Shown piece after piece: positions 25,508 to 34,000 of a stretch of 64,000 nt of DNA. The stretch is from contig JAJPGV010000034.1 in the NCBI GenBank assembly GCA_021325635.1, positions 363,199-427,198 of the forward strand. Reading direction: 5' to 3'. The notes beneath the pieces are model-generated. The model had not been told where the DNA came from. It did not search any database and saw only the letters and a program-made list of their open reading frames with translations. How positions within the stretch are numbered: the first letter of the stretch is position 1; the number at the start of each line of letters is the position of its first letter. Made by a program: the position numbers and the translations under genes. The stretch comes from Chloroflexota bacterium (lineage in GTDB: Bacteria; Chloroflexota; JAJPGV01).

Positions 25508-25741
25508 TCAATCCATCTCCCAGATGCGCACTGCCAGGCCGCTCTCGAGGTTCGGCTCGCCGGTGTACTCGACCATCACCTTGCTGCCACGCGCGTGATA
25601 TCCGCGCAGATCCTGCGGCTCGATTCCGGCGTCATTGCCCAGCGTGAGCAGCAGTCCACGCCCATCGTCGGTGATCAGGCGAAAACGCTCTTCCTGCACC
25701 ACGCTGATGCGACCGCTGGCGCGCTGGCTGGTCTGAACCAT
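25508..25741 (-). CDS. Small conserved-looking protein heading the formate dehydrogenase operon
   Basis: 77 residues from ATG at 25741, with CAGGA upstream; the frame is open further but has no better start. Sequence features: SGRISVVQEERFRLITDDGRGLLLTLG, then DLRGYHARGSKVMVEYTGEPNLESGLAVRIWEMD. The alternating beta pattern suggests a small OB- or SH3-like barrel. No cysteines and no signal. It ends 1 bp before fdhA and so is probably co-translated. I recall similar small genes beside formate dehydrogenases but cannot name a function; a maturation or nucleic-acid-binding role is a guess. Confidence 0.7.
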   Translation of the reverse strand: MVQTSQRASGRISVVQEERFRLITDDGRGLLLTLGNDAGIEPQDLRGYHARGSKVMVEYTGEPNLESGLAVRIWEMD

Positions 25742-25784
25742 GCTCGGCTTCCTGTAACCATGAGTGATTCGGCGGATGACCGCC

Positions 25785-25861
25785 TGCACAAGCCGTGCCA
25801 ATACCGGTTGGGCCTCACGACGATGGGTCAAAAGGGCAAGGGCAGTGGCACGGCTTGTGCA
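25785..25861. repeat. Perfect 16-bp inverted repeat in the divergent fdh/transporter promoter region
   Basis: TGCACAAGCCGTGCCA (25785-25800) and its exact reverse complement (25846-25861), 45 bp apart. Each arm is itself a dyad, GCAC-N5-GTGC, so this reads as two copies of one operator, about 61 bp centre to centre. One copy lies about 45-60 bp before the fdh operon and the other about 60-75 bp before the transporter gene. Confidence 0.75.
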
Positions 25862-25920
25862 CACCTTACACCGCGAGGCAATTACGCGGGCTACGCCCGG
25901 AACTAGTAAGGAGGCCTGAA

Positions 25921-26673
25921 ATGGCAACCATCGTAGAGCACTGGACCCACACCGGGCCCGTCCATGCACCAGAGGACATCCCAAGAGATCAGATCGCGCT
26001 CGAGGAGGTGCGCGCGGCCGCGACAGTCGGCGACGCGGCGCCCTTGGGCCTGCTCGGCTTTGCCACCGGCACGTTCACGCTGAGCGCTATCGCCACGGGT
26101 CTTTTCTCGCCGTCGACCATCCCCTACGCCGTACCGGTCGTTCTCATCTTCGCCGGCCTGGCGCAGTTCATCGCCGGCATGTGGAGCTTCCGCCGCGGAG
26201 ACACCCTGGCCGCCACGGCCTTTGGCTCCTTTGGCGCGTTCAACGTCACCTTCTCGATTTACGAGCTGCTCATCCGACCCGCCACGATCGCCGGCACCCC
26301 GGCCGCAGCGCCCATCGTCGGCATCTGGATCGCCTGCTTCTCGTACATCTCGCTGATGCTGTTCGCCGGAGCCCTGCGCCGCAGCGCAATGCTCAGCCTG
26401 GTCCTGCTGGCGCTGGCCGCGACCTACGGATTCCTGGCGGCCGACATATTCGTCGGTGGCGGCACCATCCTCATGAACATCGCCGGCTGGTGCGGCATCG
26501 TGTCCTCGATCCTGGCGTTCTACTGCGCCACCGCGATGGTCATCAACAGCGAGAGCCAGGCGCCCGTGCTGCCGCTCGGATCGACGCATCCCGTCGTTCG
26601 CGAGGCCCGCAGCTCGATGGGCGGCGCCAGGGTCATTCACCAGACCACAGTGCGCGAAGACGTCGTGCGCTGA
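25921..26673 (+). CDS. Acetate/succinate transporter family protein (GPR1/FUN34/YaaH)
   Basis: 250 residues from ATG at 25921 after AAGGAGG. Six predicted membrane segments with the family motifs APLGLLGFATGTFTLS (compare NPAPLGL), FAGLAQFIAGMWSFRRGDTLAATAFGSFGAFN and ADIF. E. coli SatP is an acetate/succinate-proton symporter; the substrate here is probably acetate or a related small carboxylate. The longer N- and C-terminal tails (45 and 40 residues) are cytoplasmic. It is divergent from the formate dehydrogenase operon and shares its operator-like repeats, and it ends in a good intrinsic terminator. Confidence 0.85.
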   Translation: MATIVEHWTHTGPVHAPEDIPRDQIALEEVRAAATVGDAAPLGLLGFATGTFTLSAIATGLFSPSTIPYAVPVVLIFAGLAQFIAGMWSFRRGDTLAATAFGSFGAFNVTFSIYELLIRPATIAGTPAAAPIVGIWIACFSYISLMLFAGALRRSAMLSLVLLALAATYGFLAADIFVGGGTILMNIAGWCGIVSSILAFYCATAMVINSESQAPVLPLGSTHPVVREARSSMGGARVIHQTTVREDVVR

Positions 26674-26695
26674 ACAGATCCCTTTCGCCTCGCAA

Positions 26696-26729
26696 GAGAA
26701 GAGGTCCATTTCGATGGGCCTCTTCTTTT
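26696..26729 (+). terminator. Rho-independent terminator
   Basis: GAAGAGG...CCTCTTC with an inner CCAT/ATGG, TTCG tetraloop and one G-T pair, followed by TTTT. It lies 23 bp after the transporter stop. Confidence 0.85.
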
Positions 26730-26780
26730 CGTGGCGCCCATTGACCGGCTGATCTTCGCTGCCGCGCCGGCGAGTGCCGT

Positions 26781-27241
26781 GTGGCACAGACTATGCTCGC
26801 CCGGCGGCGCTTGAAGTCGCTACCAGCGCTCCCGCCCGCCACCGTCTGCATTGCGGCGCTCCTGACCGGTTGCGGCGGCTCCCAATCCGCGTTGAATCCG
26901 CACGGTCCGGCGGCTTCGGACATCGCCGACCTGTGGTGGGTCCTGTTTTGGACGTCTGTGGCTGTCGGCGTCGTCGTTTTGCAACAGGCGGCGCCGTGAT
27001 CGCCAGCGTGGCCGTGGTGATGACCATCTTCCCGGCGCTGTTCGCAGCCGTGCTCGTACTGGGGAGCCACGTGGCGGCTCTGGCGGTATCGCCCCCGCGT
27101 CTCCTGGGCTCGCGGCTTTTGGCCAGCCTGGCGAGACCGCTGCTGTTTTCGGCCTGGCTCTGGGCGATAGCCCTGCTGTTCCTGGTGTCGCTGTCCTTTG
27201 GATTCGTGGGGCTGTTTGTGACCCTCAATCCTGCCCGCTAA
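26781..27241 (+). pseudogene. Cytochrome c oxidase subunit II-like remnant (two short frames)
   Basis: Two overlapping short frames. The first (26781-26999, 72 residues) has a lipoprotein signal (AALLTGCGG) and SQSALNPHGPAASDIADLWWVLFW, which closely resembles the N-terminus and first membrane helix of COX II. The second (from GTG 26996 to 27241, 81 residues) begins with ASVAVVMTIFPALFAAVLVL, like the second helix, then diverges into two more hydrophobic segments. The copper-binding domain is absent. No ribosome-binding site precedes the second frame. Best read as a frameshifted, truncated COX II gene; two genuine small membrane proteins are possible. No other oxidase subunit lies nearby. Confidence 0.5.
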
Positions 27242-27262
27242 GCTGCACCTTCGCGCCGACCC

Positions 27263-28705
27263 TCAGATTCGACCGGCCCGGATCCGTCGCAACGCCGCCT
27301 GAGCTGCGTGGTAGCCGCACATGCCATGCACACCCCCACCTGGCGGCGTCGAAGAGGAGCAGACGTAGACGTTGGGCAGCGGCGTGGTGTACGGATTGGG
27401 ACGAAGCGCGGGACGGGTCAGCAGCTGGGCCAGGTTCGATTCCCCGCCGTTGATGTCACCACCGACCAGGTTGGCGTTCGCTTGCTCGAGCTCTGACGGA
27501 CTCAGGCAATGGCGCGCCACGATGCGTGCGCGGAAACCGGGAGCGAAGCGCTCGAGCTGCGCTTCGATACGGTCGCTGATATCGGTATCGTCGCCGTTGG
27601 GTGGGTGAGCATAGCCCCACACGATGTGGTGCTGCTCGTCCGGCGAGCGCGAGCGATCGAACAGCGTGGGCTGCGCCAGGATAACGAATGGCGGGTCCGG
27701 GATCCTGCCCGCCCAGGCAGCGGAATGCGATCGGGCGATCTCCTCCATCGTGCCACCAAGGTGCACGGCGGCGGCGCGCCGGCAGGCTTCGGCCCGCCAT
27801 GGAATGGGCCCATCCAGCACCCAGTCCATCTTGAACGTACCAAGCCCATAGCGGAAGCGCTCGAGCTGCGCGCGATACAGCGGCGGCAGGCAGCCCGCCA
27901 GGATGCGCAGCACCTGCCGAGGCGTCAAATCCAGGACCACCAGCCGGCTGGACGGCAGGTCGTCCAACGACTCGACGCGCCGGCTCGTCTGGACATGCCC
28001 GCCGAGCGACTGCAGATACGACAGCAGCGCGCGGCTGATGCTGGCCGATCCGCCCCTGGGGATCGGCCAGCCCACGGCATGTCCGGCTACACCCAAGATC
28101 AGGCCGAATACCGCGCTTGGCGGCTGGTCCAGGGGCAGCGTAGCGTGGGCGGCAACACCAGCGAACAGCGCGCGCGGCTCGTCTCCCTCGAACAGCATCT
28201 TGGTAAGCCACGTTGTGGCCAGCAGGCCGCGGATGCCCAGGCGCGCCAGCGTCAGCGGATGGCGCGGCAGATGCAGCGGAGCGAGCGCCTCGCGATAGAA
28301 GTCGCGCCAGCTGCCCACCAGCGGAGCCATCAACGCTCGGTACATACGCGCGTCGCGCTGGCCCCAGCCGGCACAGGTGAGATCGATCGAGCGCTCCATC
28401 GCCGCGGCAGTACCATCGTCGAAGGGGTGACAAAAGGCGGCCGGCTGGGCGATCCACTCCAGGCCATGCTCGTGCAGCGGCAGCGTCTGCCAGTAGGGCG
28501 ACGCCAACGCCAGCGGATGCACGGCCGAGCACACGTCGTGGACAAACCCCGGCAGGGTGAGCTCGGCCGATCGGGTGCCGCCGCCCGCGCTCTCATTGGC
28601 TTCCAGCACCAGCACGGATAGGCCGGCCCGAGCCAGTACGATCGCCGCCGTCAGGCCGTTCGGCCCCGACCCCACCACAACCGCGTCGTAACGCTGAGCA
28701 GTCAC
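27263..28705 (-). CDS. FAD-dependent oxidoreductase, phytoene desaturase/PYROXD2-like
   Basis: 480 residues. N-terminal FAD dinucleotide motif VVVGSGPNGLTAAIVLARAGLSVLVLEANESAGGGTRS, and a C-terminal FAD-contact segment PLPNVYVCSSSTPPGGGVHGMCGYHAAQAAL, as in the phytoene desaturase/PYROXD2 group. No carotenoid genes lie alongside, so a pigment role is not supported here; these proteins are often annotated NAD(P)/FAD-dependent oxidoreductase with unknown substrate. It is convergent with the COX II remnant and 45 bp downstream of the AI-2E-type gene. Confidence 0.85.
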   Translation of the reverse strand: MTAQRYDAVVVGSGPNGLTAAIVLARAGLSVLVLEANESAGGGTRSAELTLPGFVHDVCSAVHPLALASPYWQTLPLHEHGLEWIAQPAAFCHPFDDGTAAAMERSIDLTCAGWGQRDARMYRALMAPLVGSWRDFYREALAPLHLPRHPLTLARLGIRGLLATTWLTKMLFEGDEPRALFAGVAAHATLPLDQPPSAVFGLILGVAGHAVGWPIPRGGSASISRALLSYLQSLGGHVQTSRRVESLDDLPSSRLVVLDLTPRQVLRILAGCLPPLYRAQLERFRYGLGTFKMDWVLDGPIPWRAEACRRAAAVHLGGTMEEIARSHSAAWAGRIPDPPFVILAQPTLFDRSRSPDEQHHIVWGYAHPPNGDDTDISDRIEAQLERFAPGFRARIVARHCLSPSELEQANANLVGGDINGGESNLAQLLTRPALRPNPYTTPLPNVYVCSSSTPPGGGVHGMCGYHAAQAALRRIRAGRI

Positions 28706-28750
28706 GCGAACTGCCGGCAGGACGCGGCCAAGGCAGGCAAAGCCTTCAGT

Positions 28751-29926
28751 TCACTGCCTGCGAAAGGACGCCGGCGCATTTCGTCTGGGCTCGTTGGGCG
28801 CAGCCCGGCTGATGATGCCTGGATCCGGCTCGACCTCCTCGCTGGTGGGCGCCAGCTGCCACTCCGGCTGCACCACCGTCCGCCTGGTACGAGTGCCATC
28901 ATAGATGTGCCGCGCCACGGCCACAAGCAGCGCCACCACCGGCACGCCGAAGAGCGCGCCCCACACGCCCGCCAGCTCCAGGCCGATCAGCACCGAGAAC
29001 ATGATCACCAACGGGTGCAGCCCCAGCACGTGGCCGGTGATCCGCGGCTGAATGACGTTGGATTCCAGCTGCTGAATGATGACGAACGCCCCGACGATCG
29101 CCAGCACGCGCCACGTGGGCCCTTGGACGAGGGCAATGATCACCGCTGGGACCGCGCTCAGCACCGGTCCAAAGAAGGGAATCAGCTCGAGCAGCGCTGC
29201 CAGGCTGGCAATCACCAGCGGAAAAGCGAGCCCCACCGAATACCCCGCAATCCCGGCCAGCACACCCACGGTCGCGGCTACAAGCAGCTGGCCGCGGATG
29301 TAGCCGCCAACCACGGTGCGCAGCGCGTCGCCCAAGAAGCGAACGTGGGGGCGATAACGACGGCCCGCGAACTCTTCCAAGTGCCGCCTGAAGTCACGTC
29401 CCTCCGTCAACAGGTAGAAGGTCACGACCAGGACCAGCACCAGCCCGGTGAGCAGCGTCGCCGTCTGGGCCAGGAGGGCGAACACGTACTGGACGGCAGC
29501 CCGACTCGCCGACTGCAGCTCCGACAGCAGGCCGCCCGCCTGCCCACCGTTTGGCGCTCCCTGGCCCAGCCAGCTGCTGAGCTCGCCGGAGAATGGGACC
29601 GCTGTCCGCAGCTTATCGACGAGCGATGGAAAGTCCTGCACCGCCTGGTTGGCCTGACCTACGAGCGGCGGCGCCACCAGCGCTCCCACTCCAGCCAGCA
29701 CACCAGCTACCGCCAGGTAGCTGACCAACACCGCCAGCGGCCGCGCCAGCCAGCGGTTGGCAAAATCGACCAGCGGCAGCAACGCATACGTCAGCAAGAT
29801 GGCCGACATGGCCACTACGACGATGCTGCCAACCCGAAGCAGCAGCCAGCCCAGGCCAGCCAATATGCCTGCAGCCAACACAATCGTGGCCAGCACCACC
29901 AGGGCGCGGGTCCAATTGAAGCGCAT
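28751..29926 (-). CDS. AI-2E/PerM family transporter-like membrane protein
   Basis: 391 residues with about eight membrane helices. Family hallmarks include LLTYALLPLVDFANRWL, LELIPFFGPVLSAVPAVIIAL, and QQLESNVIQPRITGHVLGLHPLVIMFSVLIGLELAGVWGALFGVPVVA, the last being the signature of this family (UPF0118; TqsA/YdiK/PerM). It exports or conducts an unknown solute; some members act on AI-2 and others are Na+/H+ antiporters. A polar C-terminal tail of about 40 residues (EEVEPDPG) is cytoplasmic. Confidence 0.88.
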   Translation of the reverse strand: MRFNWTRALVVLATIVLAAGILAGLGWLLLRVGSIVVVAMSAILLTYALLPLVDFANRWLARPLAVLVSYLAVAGVLAGVGALVAPPLVGQANQAVQDFPSLVDKLRTAVPFSGELSSWLGQGAPNGGQAGGLLSELQSASRAAVQYVFALLAQTATLLTGLVLVLVVTFYLLTEGRDFRRHLEEFAGRRYRPHVRFLGDALRTVVGGYIRGQLLVAATVGVLAGIAGYSVGLAFPLVIASLAALLELIPFFGPVLSAVPAVIIALVQGPTWRVLAIVGAFVIIQQLESNVIQPRITGHVLGLHPLVIMFSVLIGLELAGVWGALFGVPVVALLVAVARHIYDGTRTRRTVVQPEWQLAPTSEEVEPDPGIISRAAPNEPRRNAPASFRRQ

Positions 29927-30330
29927 GCTGGCGGCGCAAGGCGCAATATGCAGACCACGCCGGGCGATCTGCCCAAGGCAATGCCGCGGGACGCGCTGCG
30001 CCGGGAACAGGGCTACTTCTGGGTGGACATCACCATGCGCTGCAGCTCCAGCTGCAGCTGGTTCAGCTCGGGGTGGGCTGCCACGAACCGCACGTCGGTG
30101 CGCAGGAACGAGCTGGTGTCAACGCCGCGGCGCTGCAGCTCGCCGGCCAGGTGCGAGCCGGGCAGCTGATAGTGATCGAGGAACGCGTTGTCGTAGATCG
30201 CCTTCTGCCCCTGCTCGGTCATGATGCCGTTGATCAGCAGCTTGGCGAGGTTGGGATGCGGTGAGTTAGACGGCACGCCGAGGTACAGGAAGCCAACCGT
30301 CCCGGCATCTTGTGGAATGGTTTGCCCTAG

Positions 30331-31694
30331 CAGGGTGCTGAAGAAGGGCTCCTGAAGCGAGAGGATGGAGTGAGGAGCCTGGATGATGAAGACGCAGTCG
30401 TGTGTCCCACGGCCAAGCGGGTCGGGCTGGCTGGAGGGCTCGAAGGTCAGGAGTGGCTGGACACCTCACCCGCTCCTTTGGGGCTCGGAGCCGGTCGCTG
30501 CTACGCCGCCAGAGCCGTGTCGGGTGCAGACGCCAGCAGCTTGATCAAGCGCACCAGGTCGTAGGCCGTCGCAACCAGATAGCCCGCCAGGCCAGTGCGG
30601 TCGAGCCCTCGGTAGCGCGTGTGGCGGAAGCCGCCCACCGTCTTTATCCAGCCGAAGATCTCCTCCACCCGCATGCGCAGGCGCTGGCTCACCAGGTAGC
30701 CCGGGTGCCGCGTGGTCCGACCGTCGATGGCACTCCGCCGCCCGGAGGTGTTCTGCGTGACGTGCGGCGTGACGCCCAGTTGCCGCAACTCGGCCACACA
30801 CTGTCGGGTGTCATAGTTCTTGTCCGCGCCCAGGGTCGCGGGATGAAAGCCGTCGGTTTTGACCTCCTGGAGCAGTTGCCGCGCCATGTCCCGTTCGGCG
30901 GTGCCAGTGGCCTCGGTCACTTGGAAGTCCACCAGCAGGCCGTTGCGGTTCTCCATCAGGGCATGCGCCATGAACACCAGCTTGGCCTCTTTGCCCTTGC
31001 CCTTGCGGAACAGCCGCGCCTGTGGGTCGGTCGTGCTCTGGTGGGTGGCGTTGGTGCGTCGCTCGCCGTGGAAGTCCACGCTGGGGTTGCCAGGATCATC
31101 TGGGCTGTCCGCCGGCGGGTCGCCGCCTGTGCGCGTGAAGCTCTTCAGACTGGCCGCCGCCTCGATGAGCGTGCCATCCACCGTGAAATGCTCGTCCGAA
31201 AGCAAGCCCCGCTCGTCGACGAACGCGGCCACCTTGTCGAACAGCTGCTGACCCACCCGCTGGCGCAGCAACCGTTCCCGATTCTTGGTGAAGCTGGTGG
31301 CGTCGAAACTCGGCTCCATGAGGTCCATGTCCAGGAACCACCGGAACAGGATGTTGTAGTCCAGCTCCTCACAGAAGGCACGCTCGCTGCGCACCGAGTA
31401 CAGGGCGATCAGCAGCGACGCCTTCAGCAGCCGCTCGGGCGGGATGGACGGTCGGCCACCATCGGCATACATCCGGTCGAACTGCGGTGACAGCGCCCGC
31501 AGCGCCTCATCCGCCACCCGCTTGATGGTCCGCAGCGGATGGTTGGGCGGGACTCGCGTCTCCGCGTCGATGAACGTCAGCATGCTCACCTGGGGCTCCT
31601 GTCGTCCGCGCACCGACTTCCTCCTGGGTTCTTGACTCACCAGTAGAAACGACAGTCAGGCTGGGTTTATGATCCCGTCTTTTTCAGCACCCTG
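30331..31694 (-). mobile_element. IS1182/IS5-type insertion sequence, 1364 bp
   Basis: Ends are CAGGGTGCTGAAGAAG (left) and CAGGGTGCTGAAAAAG (right, reverse complement): 15 of 16 identical. They are flanked by an exact CTAG duplication at 30327-30330 and 31695-31698. It contains one transposase gene and interrupts a binding-protein gene. Near-identical ends, intact transposase and a restorable target indicate a recent insertion. Confidence 0.93.
30501..31640 (-). CDS. IS1182/IS5-type DDE transposase
   Basis: 379 residues. N-terminal DUF772-like region RPSIPPERLLKASLLIALYSVRSERAFCEELDYNILFRWFLD. Catalytic core: first Asp in FTVDGTLIEA, second in LGADKNYD and Glu in RVEEIFGWIKTVGGFRHTRYRG (DDE with the Y-R-K/E-like signature). 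No frameshift or stop is seen, so it is likely active. It starts about 50 bp inside the right end of the element. Confidence 0.95.
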   Translation of the reverse strand: MSQEPRRKSVRGRQEPQVSMLTFIDAETRVPPNHPLRTIKRVADEALRALSPQFDRMYADGGRPSIPPERLLKASLLIALYSVRSERAFCEELDYNILFRWFLDMDLMEPSFDATSFTKNRERLLRQRVGQQLFDKVAAFVDERGLLSDEHFTVDGTLIEAAASLKSFTRTGGDPPADSPDDPGNPSVDFHGERRTNATHQSTTDPQARLFRKGKGKEAKLVFMAHALMENRNGLLVDFQVTEATGTAERDMARQLLQEVKTDGFHPATLGADKNYDTRQCVAELRQLGVTPHVTQNTSGRRSAIDGRTTRHPGYLVSQRLRMRVEEIFGWIKTVGGFRHTRYRGLDRTGLAGYLVATAYDLVRLIKLLASAPDTALAA

Positions 31695-32660
31695 CTAGGG
31701 GCGCGCCCTTCACGATCTGCTTCTGCGCTTGGTGGAAACCCGTGTCCATCACCATCATGGAGAACTCGCCGCTGGCCACGCGCGGCTCCTCGCCGGATCG
31801 AATCAGGCCGCCCAAGTTGGCCGTCAACCGGCTCATGTAGTCCTTCATCTTGTCCGGCGCCCACTCCGGCCTGCCCGCCACGCGATCGAAGCCGGTGACG
31901 TACGGGGTGGTGGCGATCTTGCCCTTCCACTTGGGATTGAGGACGTCCTCCATCTTCTTGGGCACGTCCGCCGGCTGCACCAGGTTGGTGTTGTAGGTAA
32001 TGCCGGGCACCAAGCTCACAACCTCGACCGAAAGGTTTCTCGGCGCCACCGACTGGGCCGTGATGCGAGGTGACAGCTTGGTGTAGTCGTAGCGCTCGAG
32101 GAGGTCGCGGTCGAGAATGGGAGCCAGCGTCGTATCCGCGGTAATCAACAGGTCGGTCGACGACTTCTTGCCGGCTGCCAGCTCCTGGCTCACCAGCCCG
32201 GTCATGTCCGGGATCGACGGACCGGGTGTGAAATTGATCTTGACGTTGGTCCCGTACAGGCTGTTGAAAAGGGGCTCCAGCGCCTTCGCACCCTGGCTGC
32301 CGCCCATGCTGCTCTCGGCCCAAACCAGGTTGATTTCGGTCTCGTGATTGTCGGCCGCCGCCTTGACCAGCCGCTCGATCTCTGAGTTGCCTGAGATCGC
32401 CGGCGAGGCGGGGTTGGCACCTCCCGTGGCAGGCTTCACCGACCCCACCGGCGCCGCGCCAGTCGCACCTCCGCAGCCTGCCAGCGTGAGCGCTGCCAGC
32501 GCAATCACGCACAGATACCGTCTGCGGCCTCCCGCGGCGCGCCCAGACGTTCCTCCGGCTAGCCTCGATTCGCTCTCGTTCCCCAATGACGTTCTCCCGT
32601 CTCTCACGCGGGCAAACATCCATCAATCGTCCGTCGCTGTCAAGGACAGCGATACACGCT

Positions 32661-33800
32661 TCAGGCCACCGCCGCTTTGCCCGCCGCCGCAAGCACCGCG
32701 TTCAAAGGGCCCAGCTCGAACAGGTTGGACAGGTCGGGCTTGCTGTCGCCGAGAAAGCCCAGCGAATAGGCGCTGTCGGCCTGGGCGATTACCGTCTTGA
32801 CCAGCGGATCGTAGGTTACGTCCTGGTTAGCGAACGAGCTCTCGATGATCTCCGCCGGCAGCGCCTGCGTGGTGATCCGGGTGATCTGCTCGCCCACAGT
32901 CTGCCTGGCTTCCGCCGCGTGGTTGACGATAAAGGTCACAGCCTCGACGTGGGCTTTCAGAAAGCCTGCAAGGATGTCCGGCCGGTCCCTGAGCAGCTGC
33001 GTTGTGGCAACCACATTGGTGGTCACGAACTTCCCATCGGGCCACAGCTTGCGTTCGTCCAGAAAGACCTGTCCGCCTGCCTGCTGAACAATGGTCGAGG
33101 CCCAGGGCTCCGGCACCCAAGCTCCGTCGATCTGGCCCTGCTTGAACAGATTCACGATGTCGGGATTGGCCGTCGGCACCACGTCCACGCTGCCACCCTC
33201 GTCTCGCGGCTTGAGACCATTGTTCTTCAGGTAGAAGCGCAGGGAAATGTCCTGTGTGTTGCCGCGCTGCGGTGAGCCAATCTTCTTGCCGCTGAGGTCC
33301 TTCGCATCCTTGATGTTGGCGGCCGGGCGGACCACGAAGAGCGCTCCTCCGCTCATAGCACCAGCGATGATCCGCAGCGCCTGCCCCTTGCTCTGCACGT
33401 AACCGTTGACCGCCGGACTCGGACCGACGTAGCCGAGATCCACAGCCTTTCCAAACAGCGCCTCGATTAACGCCGGACCGGCATTGAAGGTCTTGTAGTC
33501 GATGCTGACCCCCGGCGGCATCGCACTCCTGAAGGCGTCGTGAGCCGCGGCCACCAGGGCCGGCGCGTGGGTGACGTTGGGGAAATAGCCGATAGTCACC
33601 TTAGTAGGGCTACTCGTCTTGGGAGCCGGAGCGCTCGAGGCAGCGCTGCCGTTCGCGCCCGGCGCATTGGAGTCTGCCGCGCTCCCCTGTCCGCAGGCGG
33701 CCAGCAGGGCCACGGAGAGTCCTGCTCCGAGGTACAGCAGCAGGGATCGGCGGCTCAGCGTATGCGCAGGGGCGATCTCGTCCATAGTTGGGTCCGTCAT
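32661..33800 (-). CDS. NitT/TauT-family ABC transporter substrate-binding lipoprotein
   Basis: 379 residues, ATG at 33800 after GAGGAGG. The N-terminus has a twin-arginine-like stretch, SRRSLLLYLGAGLSVALLAACGQ, ending in lipobox LAAC, so it may be a Tat-exported lipoprotein. The SsuA/NMT1-like fold is seen in VTIGYFPNVTHAPALVAAAHDAF, VGPSPAVNGYVQSKG, GKKIGSPQRGNTQDISLRFYLK and GAWVPEPWASTIVQQAGG, the last typical of aliphatic sulfonate or nitrate/taurine binders. ATPase and permease genes follow on either strand to the right, with shared operator motifs, forming a second importer. Confidence 0.88.
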   Translation of the reverse strand: MTDPTMDEIAPAHTLSRRSLLLYLGAGLSVALLAACGQGSAADSNAPGANGSAASSAPAPKTSSPTKVTIGYFPNVTHAPALVAAAHDAFRSAMPPGVSIDYKTFNAGPALIEALFGKAVDLGYVGPSPAVNGYVQSKGQALRIIAGAMSGGALFVVRPAANIKDAKDLSGKKIGSPQRGNTQDISLRFYLKNNGLKPRDEGGSVDVVPTANPDIVNLFKQGQIDGAWVPEPWASTIVQQAGGQVFLDERKLWPDGKFVTTNVVATTQLLRDRPDILAGFLKAHVEAVTFIVNHAAEARQTVGEQITRITTQALPAEIIESSFANQDVTYDPLVKTVIAQADSAYSLGFLGDSKPDLSNLFELGPLNAVLAAAGKAAVA

Positions 33801-33869
33801 AGTTCCTCCTCGGCTGCAAAGCTCCGAACCAGGCTATGGGGCGGCGCCTACCTGGGTCAACGCTAGGGT

Positions 33870-33891
33870 CTCGATGGCATTCCCCATCGAG
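33870..33891. promoter_or_regulatory. Operator-like dyad, copy 1
   Basis: CTCGATGG and CCATCGAG flank a 6-base spacer, about 70-90 bp upstream of the binding-protein start. The core 20-mer matches the reverse complement of copy 2 at 17 of 20 positions. Confidence 0.6.
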
Positions 33892-33930
33892 CTGCTTATT
33901 TCTCCGGTTGCGGGCCACGACGGCATAAGC

Positions 33931-33956
33931 ATTTCGATTGGGAACGGCATCGAAAC
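33931..33956. promoter_or_regulatory. Operator-like dyad, copy 2
   Basis: TTTCGAT and ATCGAAA with a 10-base centre, 45-70 bp upstream of the ATPase start. It contains CGATTGGGAACG, which is repeated in the LysR promoter at 36663. Confidence 0.6.
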
Positions 33957-34000
33957 ACTGGCGTTGACCGCCTCGGTGCGCGAGGGCACGCTAAGATGGC

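Larger units (their letters stand above)
30013..32586 (-). pseudogene. ABC transporter substrate-binding lipoprotein gene split by an insertion sequence
   Basis: An extracellular solute-binding protein of the iron(III)/thiamine type, in two pieces. The N-terminal piece (31684-32586, TTG at 32586 after GGGAG, or ATG 32619) has lipobox LAGC and runs through DVLNPKWKGKIATTPYVTGFDR to KGAPL, then hits a stop inside the insertion. The C-terminal piece (30013-30326) continues GQTIPQDAGTVGFLYLGVP SNSPHPNLAKLLINGIM. Removing 30331-31694 plus one CTAG copy restores a single uninterrupted frame, so the disruption looks recent. No permease or ATPase adjoins it. Confidence 0.9.

Noticed and set aside
27263..28705. 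A carotenoid biosynthesis locus (phytoene desaturase-like gene, CrtC-like gene at 50223)
   Set aside because: The two genes are 22 kb apart with no phytoene synthase or other carotenoid gene; both belong to families with wider functions.
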